Part shown: positions 39,855-50,808 of the stretch, in pieces | Layout: each line of letters opens with the position of its first letter | Numbering within the stretch: position 1 is the stretch's first letter | Origin: Panonychus citri | Lineage: Eukaryota; Arthropoda; Arachnida; Trombidiformes; Tetranychidae | Direction of reading: 5' to 3' | Assembly (NCBI RefSeq): GCF_014898815.1 | Contig: NW_026515473.1 | Location: 310,001-374,000, forward strand | Length of the DNA stretch: 64,000 nucleotides | Position numbers and translations under genes: made by a program | Notes under the pieces: model-generated | The model's database searches: none | Told to the model about the DNA's origin: nothing | The model's input: only the letters and a program-made list of their open reading frames with translations

Positions 39855-41154
39855 CTGAAGATGCTAAATATTAGCCCTGAGGGCTTGGATAATATCATAT
39901 TCACTTCCCACCTTGATTTGTATTTGAAATCATATTTTGTTTAAATGTTTTTCCTTTTAAATTATATTAACTAAATTAGTTGATTTTTCATTTCATTTTT
40001 TCTTATCCGTAATTTTTAGTAGATTAATTCTGAGAATCTGAATTATCTCTCATATCTCTCACTCTCTCCCCCCTGATCATCCTGAAAGTGTGAATAAACA
40101 GTGTTAATAGTCATTTCATTTTAAAGATAATTGTGATTCTAATTGTGATTAAAAAGATCTCAATATGATAAATCATTATTTTCGGTTCAATGTTTCTGTC
40201 TATGATTTACAAGTTTCACAATTTAAAATTACAAATATCACTTTAAATCAATCATCCTACTCAATTAATTAGATTACATTGATCATCTTCATCCTCATCT
40301 TTATCATCATCATGTTAATTTAGTTAATTGTTGTGGTTGATCAATGAAAATGAAGTAACAAAAAAAAATAAAACTATACAAATGTAACTAATTTCAATCC
40401 AACCCTTTAAAAGTATAACAATTAGACTAATTGTTAGCTGATAAAAAGTTGATCATTAATTAACCATATACACACACTCAATAGAAGCCACTTTAATATT
40501 GAATCAAGTTTAATTGTAACAATTAACATTTAAGAGTCTGAAAATGATTAGTAATTTGTTTCCTCTCTTCGCTCTTTCCTTTTTCAGTAATTGTGTTGGT
40601 GATAATTGATCGTACAATTAGTTGATTGTCCATTAGTATTATAATAAACTTGAAATGATCGAAAGACTGATTTAGTTAATTGTTTATTTCTCTTCCTCTT
40701 CCACTCACAAAGTAATAGATTTAGTTTCAACCCACTTTCTTACACCAGGATAAAGGTATTATCCTGGTTACCGCCTTTTTCCCACTCAGTGTCTTTCGTT
40801 ACCCACCATAAACCTTACCCACTCCTCCTCCCATTTTCCCACCTCCAGTAAAGTCTAACTGTAAATCACCAATACGGTTCAAAGGCGGGGCAAGAGTAAA
40901 GGATAATCTCAAGAATCCTCAATCAAGTCAAACAATTTGTTTCCTATTACACTAAAATCTTGAAGCAAATTAACTTGTAAAAACGTTTAATTATTTACCA
41001 ATTTGATTGTAAATTGTTTTCAATTAACTTGTTGTTACTTTAAATTGTAAGTGTAAAATAGTTTTTCTCATTACTCTCCCAATTAGAGTAACTATATTTA
41101 TAAGATTTTTTTCTTAATCATGTCAATCAGTTGATCCATTTGAAATCTTCATCT

Positions 41155-41158
<4 letters not shown>

Positions 41159-41212
<54 letters not shown>
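41159..41212. repeat. (CT)n microsatellite
   Basis: This is a CT run of about 54 bp, some 400 bp upstream of the NK3 gene start. Confidence 0.92.
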
Positions 41213-41215
<3 letters not shown>

Positions 41216-41610
41216 AAATTAATCAGATAATCCAATAGGAGGAGGTAAACTCCCTGGCGATTACTCCTCCCATCTCACTCAACATCTAAACAATTTTTCA
41301 TCCTCATCCTCATCTCTCCAAGAAGATACTTCATCTTTATTTCTTAATCACTGCTTGATTATCTTAATAATTGTATTATAATAATATTCTCAATTCTTTA
41401 ACAAAGTGTTAACTATCATCACGATAATTAAGAGTAACAATCAACATTCAATTGTTTCCAAGTAAATTTACTATTCTGTTTGATTATCAAAACATCCCAA
41501 TGAATACATTGAATAATAATCATTGACGATTGTGGATTATCATTTACTCATATTGATTTGATCGATTGATTGTTTTTTTTTAAATTACAATTTAGTTTAA
41601 CAATTTAATC

Positions 41611-43912
41611 ATGTCTATCGACAGCATTGATGAGATTGGTTCAAGTGCCAAAGTTTCAATTGGTTTCAGTGTATCGGATATATTGAAGTTACCAACAAAT
41701 AAACAGAAATCAAACTGTCCAAACAATTTATCAACTTCATCAACAGCAAAAGTTTCACCAACAATTAAATCATCAACTGATAATCATGATAATTGCTACT
41801 CATCTACAACGAAAGTTAATCAACCAAATAAGATCACAATTAAATCAGAGGAATCACCATCATTCTCATCATCATCATCTTCATCTTCTTCTTCCTCTTC
41901 ATCACCAATCGACAGAGAATCAAATAACAATCAAACTAATCCATCAATCTCACCTAATCCAGTTAACCATTTACCTTTATACTATTACGATAATCCCTAT
42001 TCTCGTTGGTTACCATCAACAGATCATCTCCTTTATCCTTCACCAATCCGTAAGTTGAAAACATTAATCAAGATGATTAACTAATCATAATTTTATCGTG
42101 AATGCCAAAAAATCAGTATTGATTAACTTAAAATTAAACTTGATACCTGTGAAAATTGATCCAAGATTTATGTTAATCCATATAATCAACAGGTATCATT
42201 GATAATAATCAAATGATAGATAATCAGATAATCCACTTTCAAGCTTTCCATCTTGTGATAATTATCATCTCTTTAATCATCATCATCATCATTATCAGCT
42301 GTTTAAATTGTTGATTCTCTATGGTAATGATGATTAATTACCAGGTTAACTTGTTGAGATCAGGTCAGTCTATTTAGCCTTCAGGTTAACCATCATCATC
42401 GTCTTCATGAATTGATTATTTGCTCCTGATAATCAACTAATTTTCTGTACCCATTCAAGTGTAAACTTCAATACTAATGGATAACTAATTGCTCCAAGTA
42501 ATTTGATGCTGTTTAAGTTAATTTAAAACTATAAGCTACTGTATTTACTTCATCATCTTCATCTTGTTTTTGTGGTTTTCATCCTCATCTTTTTTTGTTT
42601 TGTTGATCCCGATTTCGTATTTGAAAACAGTTAAATGTATAGTTAATTATAAACAATCCTATGGAAATAATCAAGATAATCAAGTTAATCCTCCGCTTTC
42701 TCAACTGTAACATCATTTAATCCTCTAAATTTCAACCATTGAGAAACTTTAACAATCATCTAAATGTAAACTTGAAACATTGGAGGTCAAAAGATTTACG
42801 TTGTTGTGTTTATTTGGCCCGTTAATTGTGCTATTTAAATTTGATTATATTACATGGTCACTTTTAGCTAACTAATCATGTAAATGGTTCAAATTTGCCT
42901 TTTGTGGTCAATTTTACAGTTAGTTAGTTGCTGGTCAGTTGAGATTCTCGAGCTTTTCTAACGATGTTGATCCCACACACACACACACATAGTATATATA
43001 CAAAGTGTCTGGATGGTCACTTGGAAATGACCGATACTTTTGTTAACCCTTGGGTTTGTGACACTTTGACAATGGACAGAGTTTACTACTAGACTATTGA
43101 TTACGATGATGATGATAACCATAATTTTACACATTGTTGACAAGAAGATGATGAGGATGAAGATGAGGATGATTTACTTTTTCATCTTGATCCTTTTCAC
43201 AATTACAGGGTCTTCCCTATTGATATTAATGTTTAAGAAAAAAGTTTTCACATGAGTTCAAATATCAACAAGTTGTTTCTGTCACTTTACTAGTGGACAT
43301 GGACAAGTGAATTGAAACCCACCCTGAAAACAATTTAGTCACACTAGATGGACAAACAAATTGATGATGATAATGATAATGATAAAATGGTCAACGTTTA
43401 ATTTTGTTAACTTGTCACATTTAATTTGAAACAAAACGTTTTCAATGTTTCAACTATATATAAGAAAACACTGAAAAGTGATCAAGATAAATTCAGCAAA
43501 TTCTGATAACATCTCATGTTAATATTTCAGTTCCGCCCTCAGAATCTTTCATGATAATCTTTGAGAAAAAAGCATTCCCTATATAATATAATGAATATTA
43601 ACCTAATGATTAACTAATAGTGAGAATGATAATTAAACCTATAAAACTTAAATTGTGAACATTAATTTGATAACAACAATTTCAATTTAGATTGTATCAG
43701 TTATAAGCTTCAAGTGTTTTCAATAATCATTGAATCACTTAATCAGTGATTTGTGAGTTATAGGCGTTAATCATATTAGTTAATCATTTGGATTTAGATT
43801 GACTGAATTACCTTTAAGTTTTTTTAGTTGTAACAATTTCGATGGTCGAAATTGTTTATCCACAATTAGTTAATTGATCTTTCCGGATATGAATTGATTG
43901 ACTATTTTATTT

Positions 43913-43956
<44 letters not shown>

Positions 43957-45582
43957 ATTATCTTCTCATGATTGTTGAACTATTTTCTATTATTATTATT
44001 GATTGTTGAAAGGAAACTCTGAGTTCTCATGAAAATTTTTGTCTCTCTAATCATATCTGTGGAAACAGGGAAGTTAATTGTTACAAAGTGAAATCTTTTC
44101 ATCGGCTCATCATTAGTTAATGACATTAGTTAATCTTCATTTTCCTGATTATAATGATACATTAATGGTTATGATCATGTTCACGATTGTTGATCGTAGT
44201 GACAATCAGTCATCAATTGATTAGATTAATACAATAGCGTCCATTTGGTTCACAAATTGAACAGGAAGTTGCGATGTATCAATTTATCTGTATCACAATT
44301 ACAATCATCATCATCATCATCGTCATCATCATAATCAATAGTCTCAAGACTCTAATCTTAATTGAGATTATCTCATCAATTTAATTCCTAATCTTTTTCA
44401 TATATTTGCATAAACATGACAAAGATTAACAGTTGAGAGCAATGACTTGGAATCATTTACAATGTTATTTGATACATTGGACGACAAAAAAAAAGATGAC
44501 AACTTTAACTAATATGATAAATGATTAACTAATCCTTTTGATTGTACTAATTGTCAGTTAATTTTTCATCATCAAAATAAAAAACATCAACAATCTTTCA
44601 ACGTTTTGATGATGATGATCTTGTTGATAGCGATTATGTTGATGATGATGATGATGATGACGACTCAGCTAATCGTTTCATGTCCATTTTTTAACAGAAC
44701 TTTTTTTCCCTTCTTAATGTTTTGACAGATTGTCCTGAAGGGAAGTGCTCATCTTCAATCGATAGCGGTGGTAAAACCAACCCACCCCACCCAACATCAT
44801 CTCTATCCTCTTCCTCATCTCCATCTTCATCCTCATCAACTCCATTAAACTCATCTTCTTCTCCTTCATCCCTTTCCCCACATCTCCATCATTCGATACC
44901 GGAAATTAACGGTCAACATAATATTCACCTTAATCCACCTCATCTTCCCCCACCACCACCACCACCACAACAACAACAACCTCCACCAACAACACCTTCT
45001 ACACTTCAACACCACCACCATCCACATCTTGGTCACCATCGTTCATTACTCCATCACCATCATCATCACCATTCTCGTGGTTATCAAGGTTCATCATCAT
45101 CGATTAACGGGACTTCCTCTTCATCATCAATTTCACATTCACAAACTTCATCCAAGATCCGTAAGAAACGGACTCGAGCCGCTTTCACTCACGCTCAAGT
45201 TTACGAACTTGAGAAACGTTTTAGTCTACAAAAGTATCTATCGGGACCCGAACGAAGTGACCTTGCATCTTCATTAAAATTAACCGAAACTCAGGTGAAA
45301 ATTTGGTTCCAAAATCGTCGCTATAAAACAAAAAGGAAAACCTTACAACAAGATTGTCTCGTTCATTCAACACTTAACGGATCAAATGGAGGAAGTGGTA
45401 ACATCACTTCAACTAATTATCTTTCTAATCATCATCATCATCATTACAGTTTATCCTCATCATCATTATCACCTAATCATCATCATCATAATCCTCATCC
45501 TTTCCCTTATCCATCAACTTCAACGTTTCTTGGCTCATCGATTCAGTCTTTTGATCTTAATCGTTTCATCACTGGCATTTAA
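41611..45582 (+). CDS. bap: NK3/bagpipe-class homeobox transcription factor with an NK2.2-like first exon
   Basis: Exon 1 is 41611-42049 (ATG 41611; donor ATCC|GTAAGT, phase 1). Exon 2 is 44729-45582 (acceptor TTTTGACAG, phase 1; stop TAA). The product is 430 residues. Residues 18-27 are a TN/eh1-like Groucho-binding motif (GFSVSDILKL). Ser- and Asn-rich sequence follows, then YYYDNPYSRWLP at about 124-135. Exon 2 starts with Ser-, Pro-, Gln- and His-rich sequence and carries the homeodomain at residues 292-351 (45163-45342). RAAFTHAQVYELEKRF, YLSGPERSDLASSLKLTETQ and WFQNRRYKTKRK match NK3 (bagpipe/Nkx3.2), with Gln50 and Tyr54. A His/Ser-rich tail follows. NK3 genes pattern visceral mesoderm in flies. 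The DNPY..WL motif belongs to the NK2.2/vnd N-terminus, not NK3, so the exon 1 to exon 2 link rests on matching phase and needs transcript proof. The homeodomain call is firm. Confidence 0.85.
42050..44728 (+). other. 2.7-kb intron of the NK3 gene
   Basis: This phase 1 intron joins the TN/DNPY exon to the homeodomain exon. It contains a (CT)n tract at 43919-43950 and an antisense 61-residue signal-peptide-like ORF at 42958-43143 that I do not trust as a gene. No second homeodomain lies inside it. Confidence 0.7.
43919..43950. repeat. (CT)n microsatellite
   Basis: This is a CT run in the NK3 intron. Confidence 0.9.
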
Positions 45583-45831
45583 TTAACTTAAACAACAACT
45601 GCAAATCAATTAAATAATTAAACTTGAAACGGTTAACCCAATCAAACCTTTTCCTCCCTCTAAATTAATTTCATTTTAAAACTTGAAACAATTAACAAAG
45701 ATTAACTTGGCAAGCAAATACAAACAATCAATTAATGATTAATTGTCTCATCAACAAATTGTAATAACTCATAATAATAATAATAACACCATGTGAAAAT
45801 GATTAAGACAGAAACTCACAAAAATTGAATC

Positions 45832-45837
45832 AATAAA
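45832..45837 (+). terminator. candidate polyadenylation signal AATAAA of the NK3 gene
   Basis: AATAAA lies 250 bp after the stop codon, and a second AATAAA follows about 30 bp later. Confidence 0.4.
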
Positions 45838-46868
45838 TTCTGATATGATAATCGAACCATAATCAATAAATTGTTAATCTATTCACAACAATTTGAACAG
45901 TTTCCAAAATGTTTATCAAGAGTAAAAATTTGTTTTCTTATTACACTTTCATGATAAATAGACATGAGATTAACATGAAGCAGATTATTTGTTATTATAT
46001 TTCAACACAATCAACTAATTATCACCTTCATACATCATCATCATCATCATCATGTTTCAGTTGATCTGAATGAGAAACTGAATATTGGATGATCACATCG
46101 ACATGTAACTTATACATGTAGATAATCAATGAGAATCATTTTGGAATCAGCTTGAAATTAACAAGACATTTTCTATTCTCAATGTCATCTAATCAACAGC
46201 ATCATTATCATCGTCATCCTCATCATCATGAGATTCACCACAAGTCATCAATTAGCTAGGAAACTCAAACGAATCCAATTTAAATATAATCGTGTCTTAA
46301 ATCAAATCACTTTTACCACAAAGTGAGGAGTTAAAGTTATCACCTTAAAATAAGTTATCCTCATCTTCATCTTCATCTTTTTTTTTCAAATTGATCAGAT
46401 GATTGATGTTTTTAAAAGTTTTCATCATCTTTAAGAGAGATAACTTTTACTAGTCCCATTCGGAAGTAAATCAATAGTCAATTTCCGGTTATCAGAGTAA
46501 AAACAAACTATTATTATCATTGGTCACTTTCACTATTGGATATTTAACAGATCATCATCATCATCATCATTTTCATCGGAAGTTTATTTTACCTCTGAAT
46601 TTGTTTCCCAATGTAATCAACTTCTTAACTGTTTGGCTTGTTCAGATTCGCAATTAATTAATTGCAACATCAACATGACCTCTGGTTTTGCGCGAATTGC
46701 GATAATTTGTTCAACTTCTCTTTCACAATCATCAACATTATTCCCTTTTTGTCAGCCACTCGAATTTGTAAACAGGAAAATAACAAGAAAAAAAAATAGA
46801 GAAGCGGATAAGTTGAAGGCGAACAAGAAGAAGAAGAAAAAAGTTCTAATCCTTATAGGTAAAAGATA

Positions 46869-46872
<4 letters not shown>

Positions 46873-46904
<32 letters not shown>
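46873..46904. repeat. (CT)n microsatellite
   Basis: This is a CT run of about 32 bp. Confidence 0.9.
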
Positions 46905-46910
<6 letters not shown>

Positions 46911-47609
46911 ATCCAGAGACATGAGATTCAGAAATAAATTTACTTTTCTAGAGTCGAAAGATAAACAAATAGAAAATAATAATAATGATTAAGTCCATTT
47001 ATTCGGGATTACATGTTATTCATGGAATTAGAATCACAAAACCGATAGCTAATCATAGATTTTACTATTAAATCTCTTGGACAGGTAAAGGGAATTGATC
47101 TGTGAACAATAATAATCAACTAATAATAATATCCACTAATACTAATAAAGTGGTTTATTGTTAATGGAAATACATTAGTACGATTAGTTTATCATCATCA
47201 TCATGTTTATATGTATTTTCATTTATGTATATCTGTATATGTTTTATGTCACACGACCTCTTGACCCAAGGTCAACCACCCGCTTTTTATTTAATTGTTT
47301 TGATTATCTATTCACATTTTCTGATTTAATAATAATGTTTACGAAAAATATTAATATCTGTTAATAGTTTTTTTTTTCTTACTCAGTTTCAGTCAATTGA
47401 ATCAGATTTACTGCCCATGTGTATGTGCAATATTATGAAAAGGGAAGATGTTATAATCTTTATTGATATCGATTTAATTTTAATCTCATTTCGATTCTAG
47501 ATTTATATGGAAAATATTTCGCCTTCAATTAGGTGAAATTGTGAGAAAATTTCGCTTTCACTTTTGGATGGAAAGAAAAAATTTTCAATACAAATAAAAA
47601 AGAAGAAAC

Positions 47610-47614
47610 AAAAA
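47610..47614 (-). terminator. RNA polymerase III T-run terminator of tRNA-Arg
   Basis: Five Ts on the minus strand start six bases after the mature 3' end of the tRNA, as expected for Pol III termination. Confidence 0.7.
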
Positions 47615-47620
47615 TAATCT

Positions 47621-47693
47621 CGACCCAGGCAGGATTCGAACCTGCAATCTTCTGATTCGAAGTCAGACGCCTTATCCGTTGGGCCACTAGGCC
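47621..47693 (-). tRNA. tRNA-Arg (anticodon TCG)
   Basis: A 73-base cloverleaf folds fully. The acceptor stem pairs GGCCTAG with CTGGGTC (two G-T pairs) and the discriminator is G. The D stem is GCC/GGC. The anticodon stem is TCTGA/TCAGA with loop CTTCGAA, giving anticodon TCG (codon CGA). The T stem is GCAGG/CCTGC with loop TTCGAAT. The A box (TGGCCCAACGG) and B box (GGTTCGAATCC) match Pol III consensus. There is no intron, and CCA is not encoded, as in eukaryotes. It sits about 210 bp from the truncated vnd copy. Confidence 0.97.
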
Positions 47694-47903
47694 GATATGA
47701 GAAATTCTCAAGAGATAAACATTATATTTAAATCAGCGTTCGAATCGTTTCTTCTTTTGATTCTTCTAAAGGTTACGAGTTCGAAAATTGTAAGTCCAAG
47801 TAATATGTTTAATGTTGGTTTTCTTTACCTTGACTAATTGGATATTTTCTTGCTTCTCATTGGTTTATTGGATAGAAAGGATTTTGTTCACTGAAAGTTG
47901 ACA

Positions 47904-48201
47904 GTGGTAAGGGAGGTGGATGATAAAATGAAGATGATGATTGATTAGTTGCTGTTGGTGTTAATGGTGGTGATGAACATGATTCTGGTGTGTGTTTGTA
48001 AAAATTTGCTGTGATTGTGACTGTTGATAGTGATGCTGTTGGGATGTTAATGATGAAAGTGTTGTCACTGTGTCACGATTCAATTCTGATGTGTCGTAAT
48101 TCAATGTCGGATAAAGTAAAGGTTCAGTTGATGGTAACCATGCTGAATATGGATTATCATAATAGTATAAAGAGCTGATTGGATTAATTGTTGTATTATC
48201 G
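47904..48201 (-). pseudogene. truncated third copy of the vnd-like gene 5' coding region
   Basis: The segment matches the first third of the vnd-like gene at 53978-52659. From about 47985 to 48201 it looks identical, base for base, to the stretch encoding the DNPY motif and start of the His/Gln-rich region. The copy lacks the start codon, because the match breaks just inside it. It has lost most of the poly-Gln/His repeat and stops before the homeodomain. It cannot encode a working transcription factor alone. It is either a very recent partial duplication, a gene-conversion product or an assembly duplicate. Confidence 0.88.
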
Positions 48202-49078
48202 TTACTTTGACTTCGAGCTCAAACCGTTGGATGATAACTCAACTTTTACGATTGATTTGTGATCTTTATCAAACTGTCGGGCTGGAAATTTACAATTTAC
48301 TTTGAAATTGCAACAATTAAATAAGTCTACATGTAAACTCAAATATTTATTTCACCTGAATCAAAATTTAGGATAAATTGTCGATAAATTCTCGTCAATT
48401 TTATTGCTTCGAGGTGAATGGAGATGAAAAATTCATTGGTTAACTGTGGTAATAAACGATTCGATTCTGTTGCATTTCTCTCATGATAGAATTATTCTTT
48501 TCGATCTTTCGAAATATTCGAAGCATATGGTAATGATTGAAGTTCACATCAACAATTCTGATTCTGATTCTGCAAAATAACTTTTTCAATTATTGACAAT
48601 CAATTCTTTAATATCATTTCCATCAAAGTGGATAGTCGAGTTCTTTACCACAAGATGGCGCCACTTATTCCACTTATTCTATGAGTTCAAGAGGAAAGTT
48701 TAACTTTTTTCGCTCCTGATAGATTCTAATTTAATTAACTTTATCTGTAAATTTAAAAATCAATTTTGTTCATCATTATTGTTCATCTTATAACCCCCAT
48801 CAAGTGGTCTGGTACACCTTTTCCTCCTCAGGATGAGCCACAGCAAATAAACTGTGGTACAAATGTTAAATCAATGTATCCGCAAGGATCCTAATAAAAT
48901 TTTATTGAGTAAAGTTTTCATTGATATTGACCAGTAGTTGTATTCCTGAAGCTGATTGAATTCAAGCATTGATGTCGCCAAATAAACGATCAATTGGAGT
49001 TCACTGGACAATTATTAAACATCGAAGTGTAAAAACAAGGTTAGAGTATATTGCGGAAGATGTTATTACGATATTAAA
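48202..49078 (+). other. unrecognised DNA with short protein-like open fragments
   Basis: This lies between the truncated vnd copy and the first 159-bp repeat. The plus strand has an open stretch at about 48781-48894, ending in two stop codons, with balanced composition (WSGTPFPPQDEPQQINCG). It also has an ATG ORF at 48972-49082 (NKRSIGVHW, then TRLEYIAEDVITIL) whose stop lies inside the repeat. I recognise no family. It may be pieces of other genes or decayed mobile DNA captured during rearrangement. Confidence 0.3.
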
Positions 49079-49237
49079 GTGATTTGATTTGTTAATTGTT
49101 GTCAAAATTATATGAAAAAGAGAAAGTGACAATTTATTGATCAATATCCGTTCTTGATAAATTGTAATAAGATGAACATCTCTTCAGAAAGGTGACAAAA
49201 AAATTGGACAAGATGGACAATTGAATGAATCAAAGTG
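49079..49237. repeat. 159-bp direct repeat, copy 1
   Basis: The sequence runs from GTGATTTGATTTG to AATCAAAGTG. It appears identical over its length to copy 2 at 49945-50103; the two copies flank the insert that contains 28S sequence. Confidence 0.93.
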
Positions 49238-49238
49238 T

Positions 49239-49296
<58 letters not shown>
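49239..49296 (+). rRNA. 58-bp fragment of 28S ribosomal RNA gene
   Basis: The segment from gcgggagtaactatgact through ctcttaaggtagccaaatgc and ctcgtcatctaattagtgac appears to match without mismatch the highly conserved 28S core, as I recall it, around the insertion site of R2 retrotransposons. The match stops after GTGAC, where 28S would continue CGCGCATGAA. It is far too short to be functional and marks captured rDNA or rDNA-associated sequence. Confidence 0.9.
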
Positions 49297-49944
49297 ATGA
49301 TGGATTTGAAATTTATCAGTGGAGACGTTCAACCATTGGCAGTCAGACATTCTTCTGAAAGGACCTATTCTGACGGAGAGGTGTGAAAGCCAGATCCCGA
49401 AGAGTCCATTTGTTTGAATGCAGTGACCCTGAGGTCAGAGAACTTCAAGAGATGAGAGAGAGAGAAAGAGCCAGGTGAGAGAGAGAGATACCAATGAGTG
49501 AACGAGAGTAGATATTGACTAAGGTGATGAATGAGGAACGGTTACCTCTTAGCAGTTAATGTAAGAGCAGTAGACGTTACTCCCAGATCAACTCGTATAT
49601 GTCGACCGGAGGTTCTAGCTCATAGAACATGACGCAAGACACACTTTGGTTCAGACGGACGGGCTGATTCGAGAATTATCATATGCTTTGTCTAATTCTG
49701 AATACTACTAGGGCGATGGTGGAACTTCCCTGCGAAACCATTTACTGAATGTAGACAGTGAATGTGGCTGACCAATAATGGTCATAATTTCAAAGATATG
49801 TCGTAATATCACAGAACTTTATTCTATACGTGTGTATCAAACTGGATTAATTTCGTGTATACTTGCAAGAGTGGACTTAGTCGCCACATTGTACGGTTTG
49901 GAGGAATATAGAGGGTGGATAAAGTGTTATCTATGCGAACAAAG
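49297..49944. other. less AT-rich unidentified insert following the 28S fragment
   Basis: Base composition is visibly more balanced than the surroundings and there are few triplet repeats. A frame starting ATG ATG at 49297 reads 29 codons, a TGA, then 22 more (including KPDPEESICLNAVTLRSENF). Another ORF starts at 49531 (33 codons, including VDVTPRSTRICRPEVLAH). No known domain is recognised. It could be scrambled rDNA spacer, decayed mobile-element DNA or exon pieces. It ends where the second 159-bp repeat begins. Confidence 0.45.
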
Positions 49945-50103
49945 GTGATTTGATTTGTTAATTGTTGTCAAAATTATATGAAAAAGAGAAAGTGACAATT
50001 TATTGATCAATATCCGTTCTTGATAAATTGTAATAAGATGAACATCTCTTCAGAAAGGTGACAAAAAAATTGGACAAGATGGACAATTGAATGAATCAAA
50101 GTG
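49945..50103. repeat. 159-bp direct repeat, copy 2
   Basis: It matches copy 1 (49079-49237) throughout. Unlike copy 1, it continues to the right into the normal 3' flank of the vnd-like gene copy A. This suggests it is the parental position and copy 1 the duplicate. Confidence 0.93.
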
Positions 50104-50164
50104 ACCATTCTCATCATTTTCTTGTAAATGTGATGCTCATCTGAGACAGAGATGAGAAGATGAC

Positions 50165-50167
<3 letters not shown>

Positions 50168-50198
<31 letters not shown>
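50168..50198. repeat. (GA)n microsatellite
   Basis: This GA run lies in the 3' flank of copy A; the equivalent tract in unit B (near 52240) is shorter and interrupted. Confidence 0.9.
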
Positions 50199-50202
<4 letters not shown>

Positions 50203-50715
50203 GAAATGACCTACAGCATCGTAAAGACTAAAGGACAGTGGCGATGGAAGAATCGGAATGTTGACCTGTGTCGATATCGAATTTGTTATTCAGGTTTCTT
50301 TATATTCGAGGTGTGAAAGTGAAAAGGGTTTTGTTGTGTCCTTTCAATAGGAACAATGTTATTGTTATAATTGACCCTTCCTAAAACAGTGCTAATTTTC
50401 AATGGTCATTGTTGACCAACAAGAAGAAGAGAAGAAATTAAATATAAAGTAAATTGTTGAAAGCGATCGGTTACAAGTACTTAGGATAAGAAAACCAAAG
50501 AAAAAGGTAATTGAATGATTAATCAATTGAATTTGAATTAACGACAAATTGGTGTTGATTATTGTGTTTACTCTGGTCAATTGTTTGATCTCAAACCTTT
50601 TTGTAAATTTCGTTACAATTGAATACCTTTAATAACCACCAACAGTTTAAAACATTTATTTAATTTTTTATATTATTAATATTAACACGATAAAATTATA
50701 TAAATTTATGAACGG

Positions 50716-50721
50716 TTTATT
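50716..50721 (-). terminator. polyadenylation signal of vnd-like copy A
   Basis: AATAAA on the minus strand lies 87 bp after the stop, in the context GAATAAACCGTTC. The same context is kept at 52577-52582 after copy B, which supports use in both. Confidence 0.6.
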
Positions 50722-50808
50722 CAAAATACATAATAAATTGATTGAAATGGTCATTCATATTGAATCATAAGGTATTCAATCCAAGTAAAGGTTGATTTTT
50801 ATCTTAAT

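Larger units (their letters stand above)
38944..41610. other. intergenic region between divergent DONSON and NK3 genes
   Basis: The two genes are transcribed away from each other here, so both promoters are in this 2.7 kb. It contains a 32-bp perfect palindrome (39823-39854), a (CT)n tract (41159-41212) and no coding segment I can support. Confidence 0.5.
45583..47609. other. intergenic region between NK3 and tRNA-Arg
   Basis: The NK3 3' UTR and spacer lie here, with ATC repeats near 46035 and 46555 and a CT tract at 46873-46904. Open frames here are dominated by low-complexity Lys or Ser/Leu runs; none is supported. Confidence 0.5.

Noticed and set aside
46633..46992. 119-codon plus-strand ORF upstream of the tRNA
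   Set aside because: It contains a poly-Lys run and a CT microsatellite read as Ser-Leu repeats; there is no domain and it starts without a proper ATG.
47529..47711. 60-codon ORF overlapping the tRNA
   Set aside because: The peptide is the usual shadow of a tRNA gene read as protein.
49650..49690. ATCATATGCTTTGTCT resembling the start of 18S rRNA
   Set aside because: The match is about 15 bases with an insertion and no extension; too weak to call.
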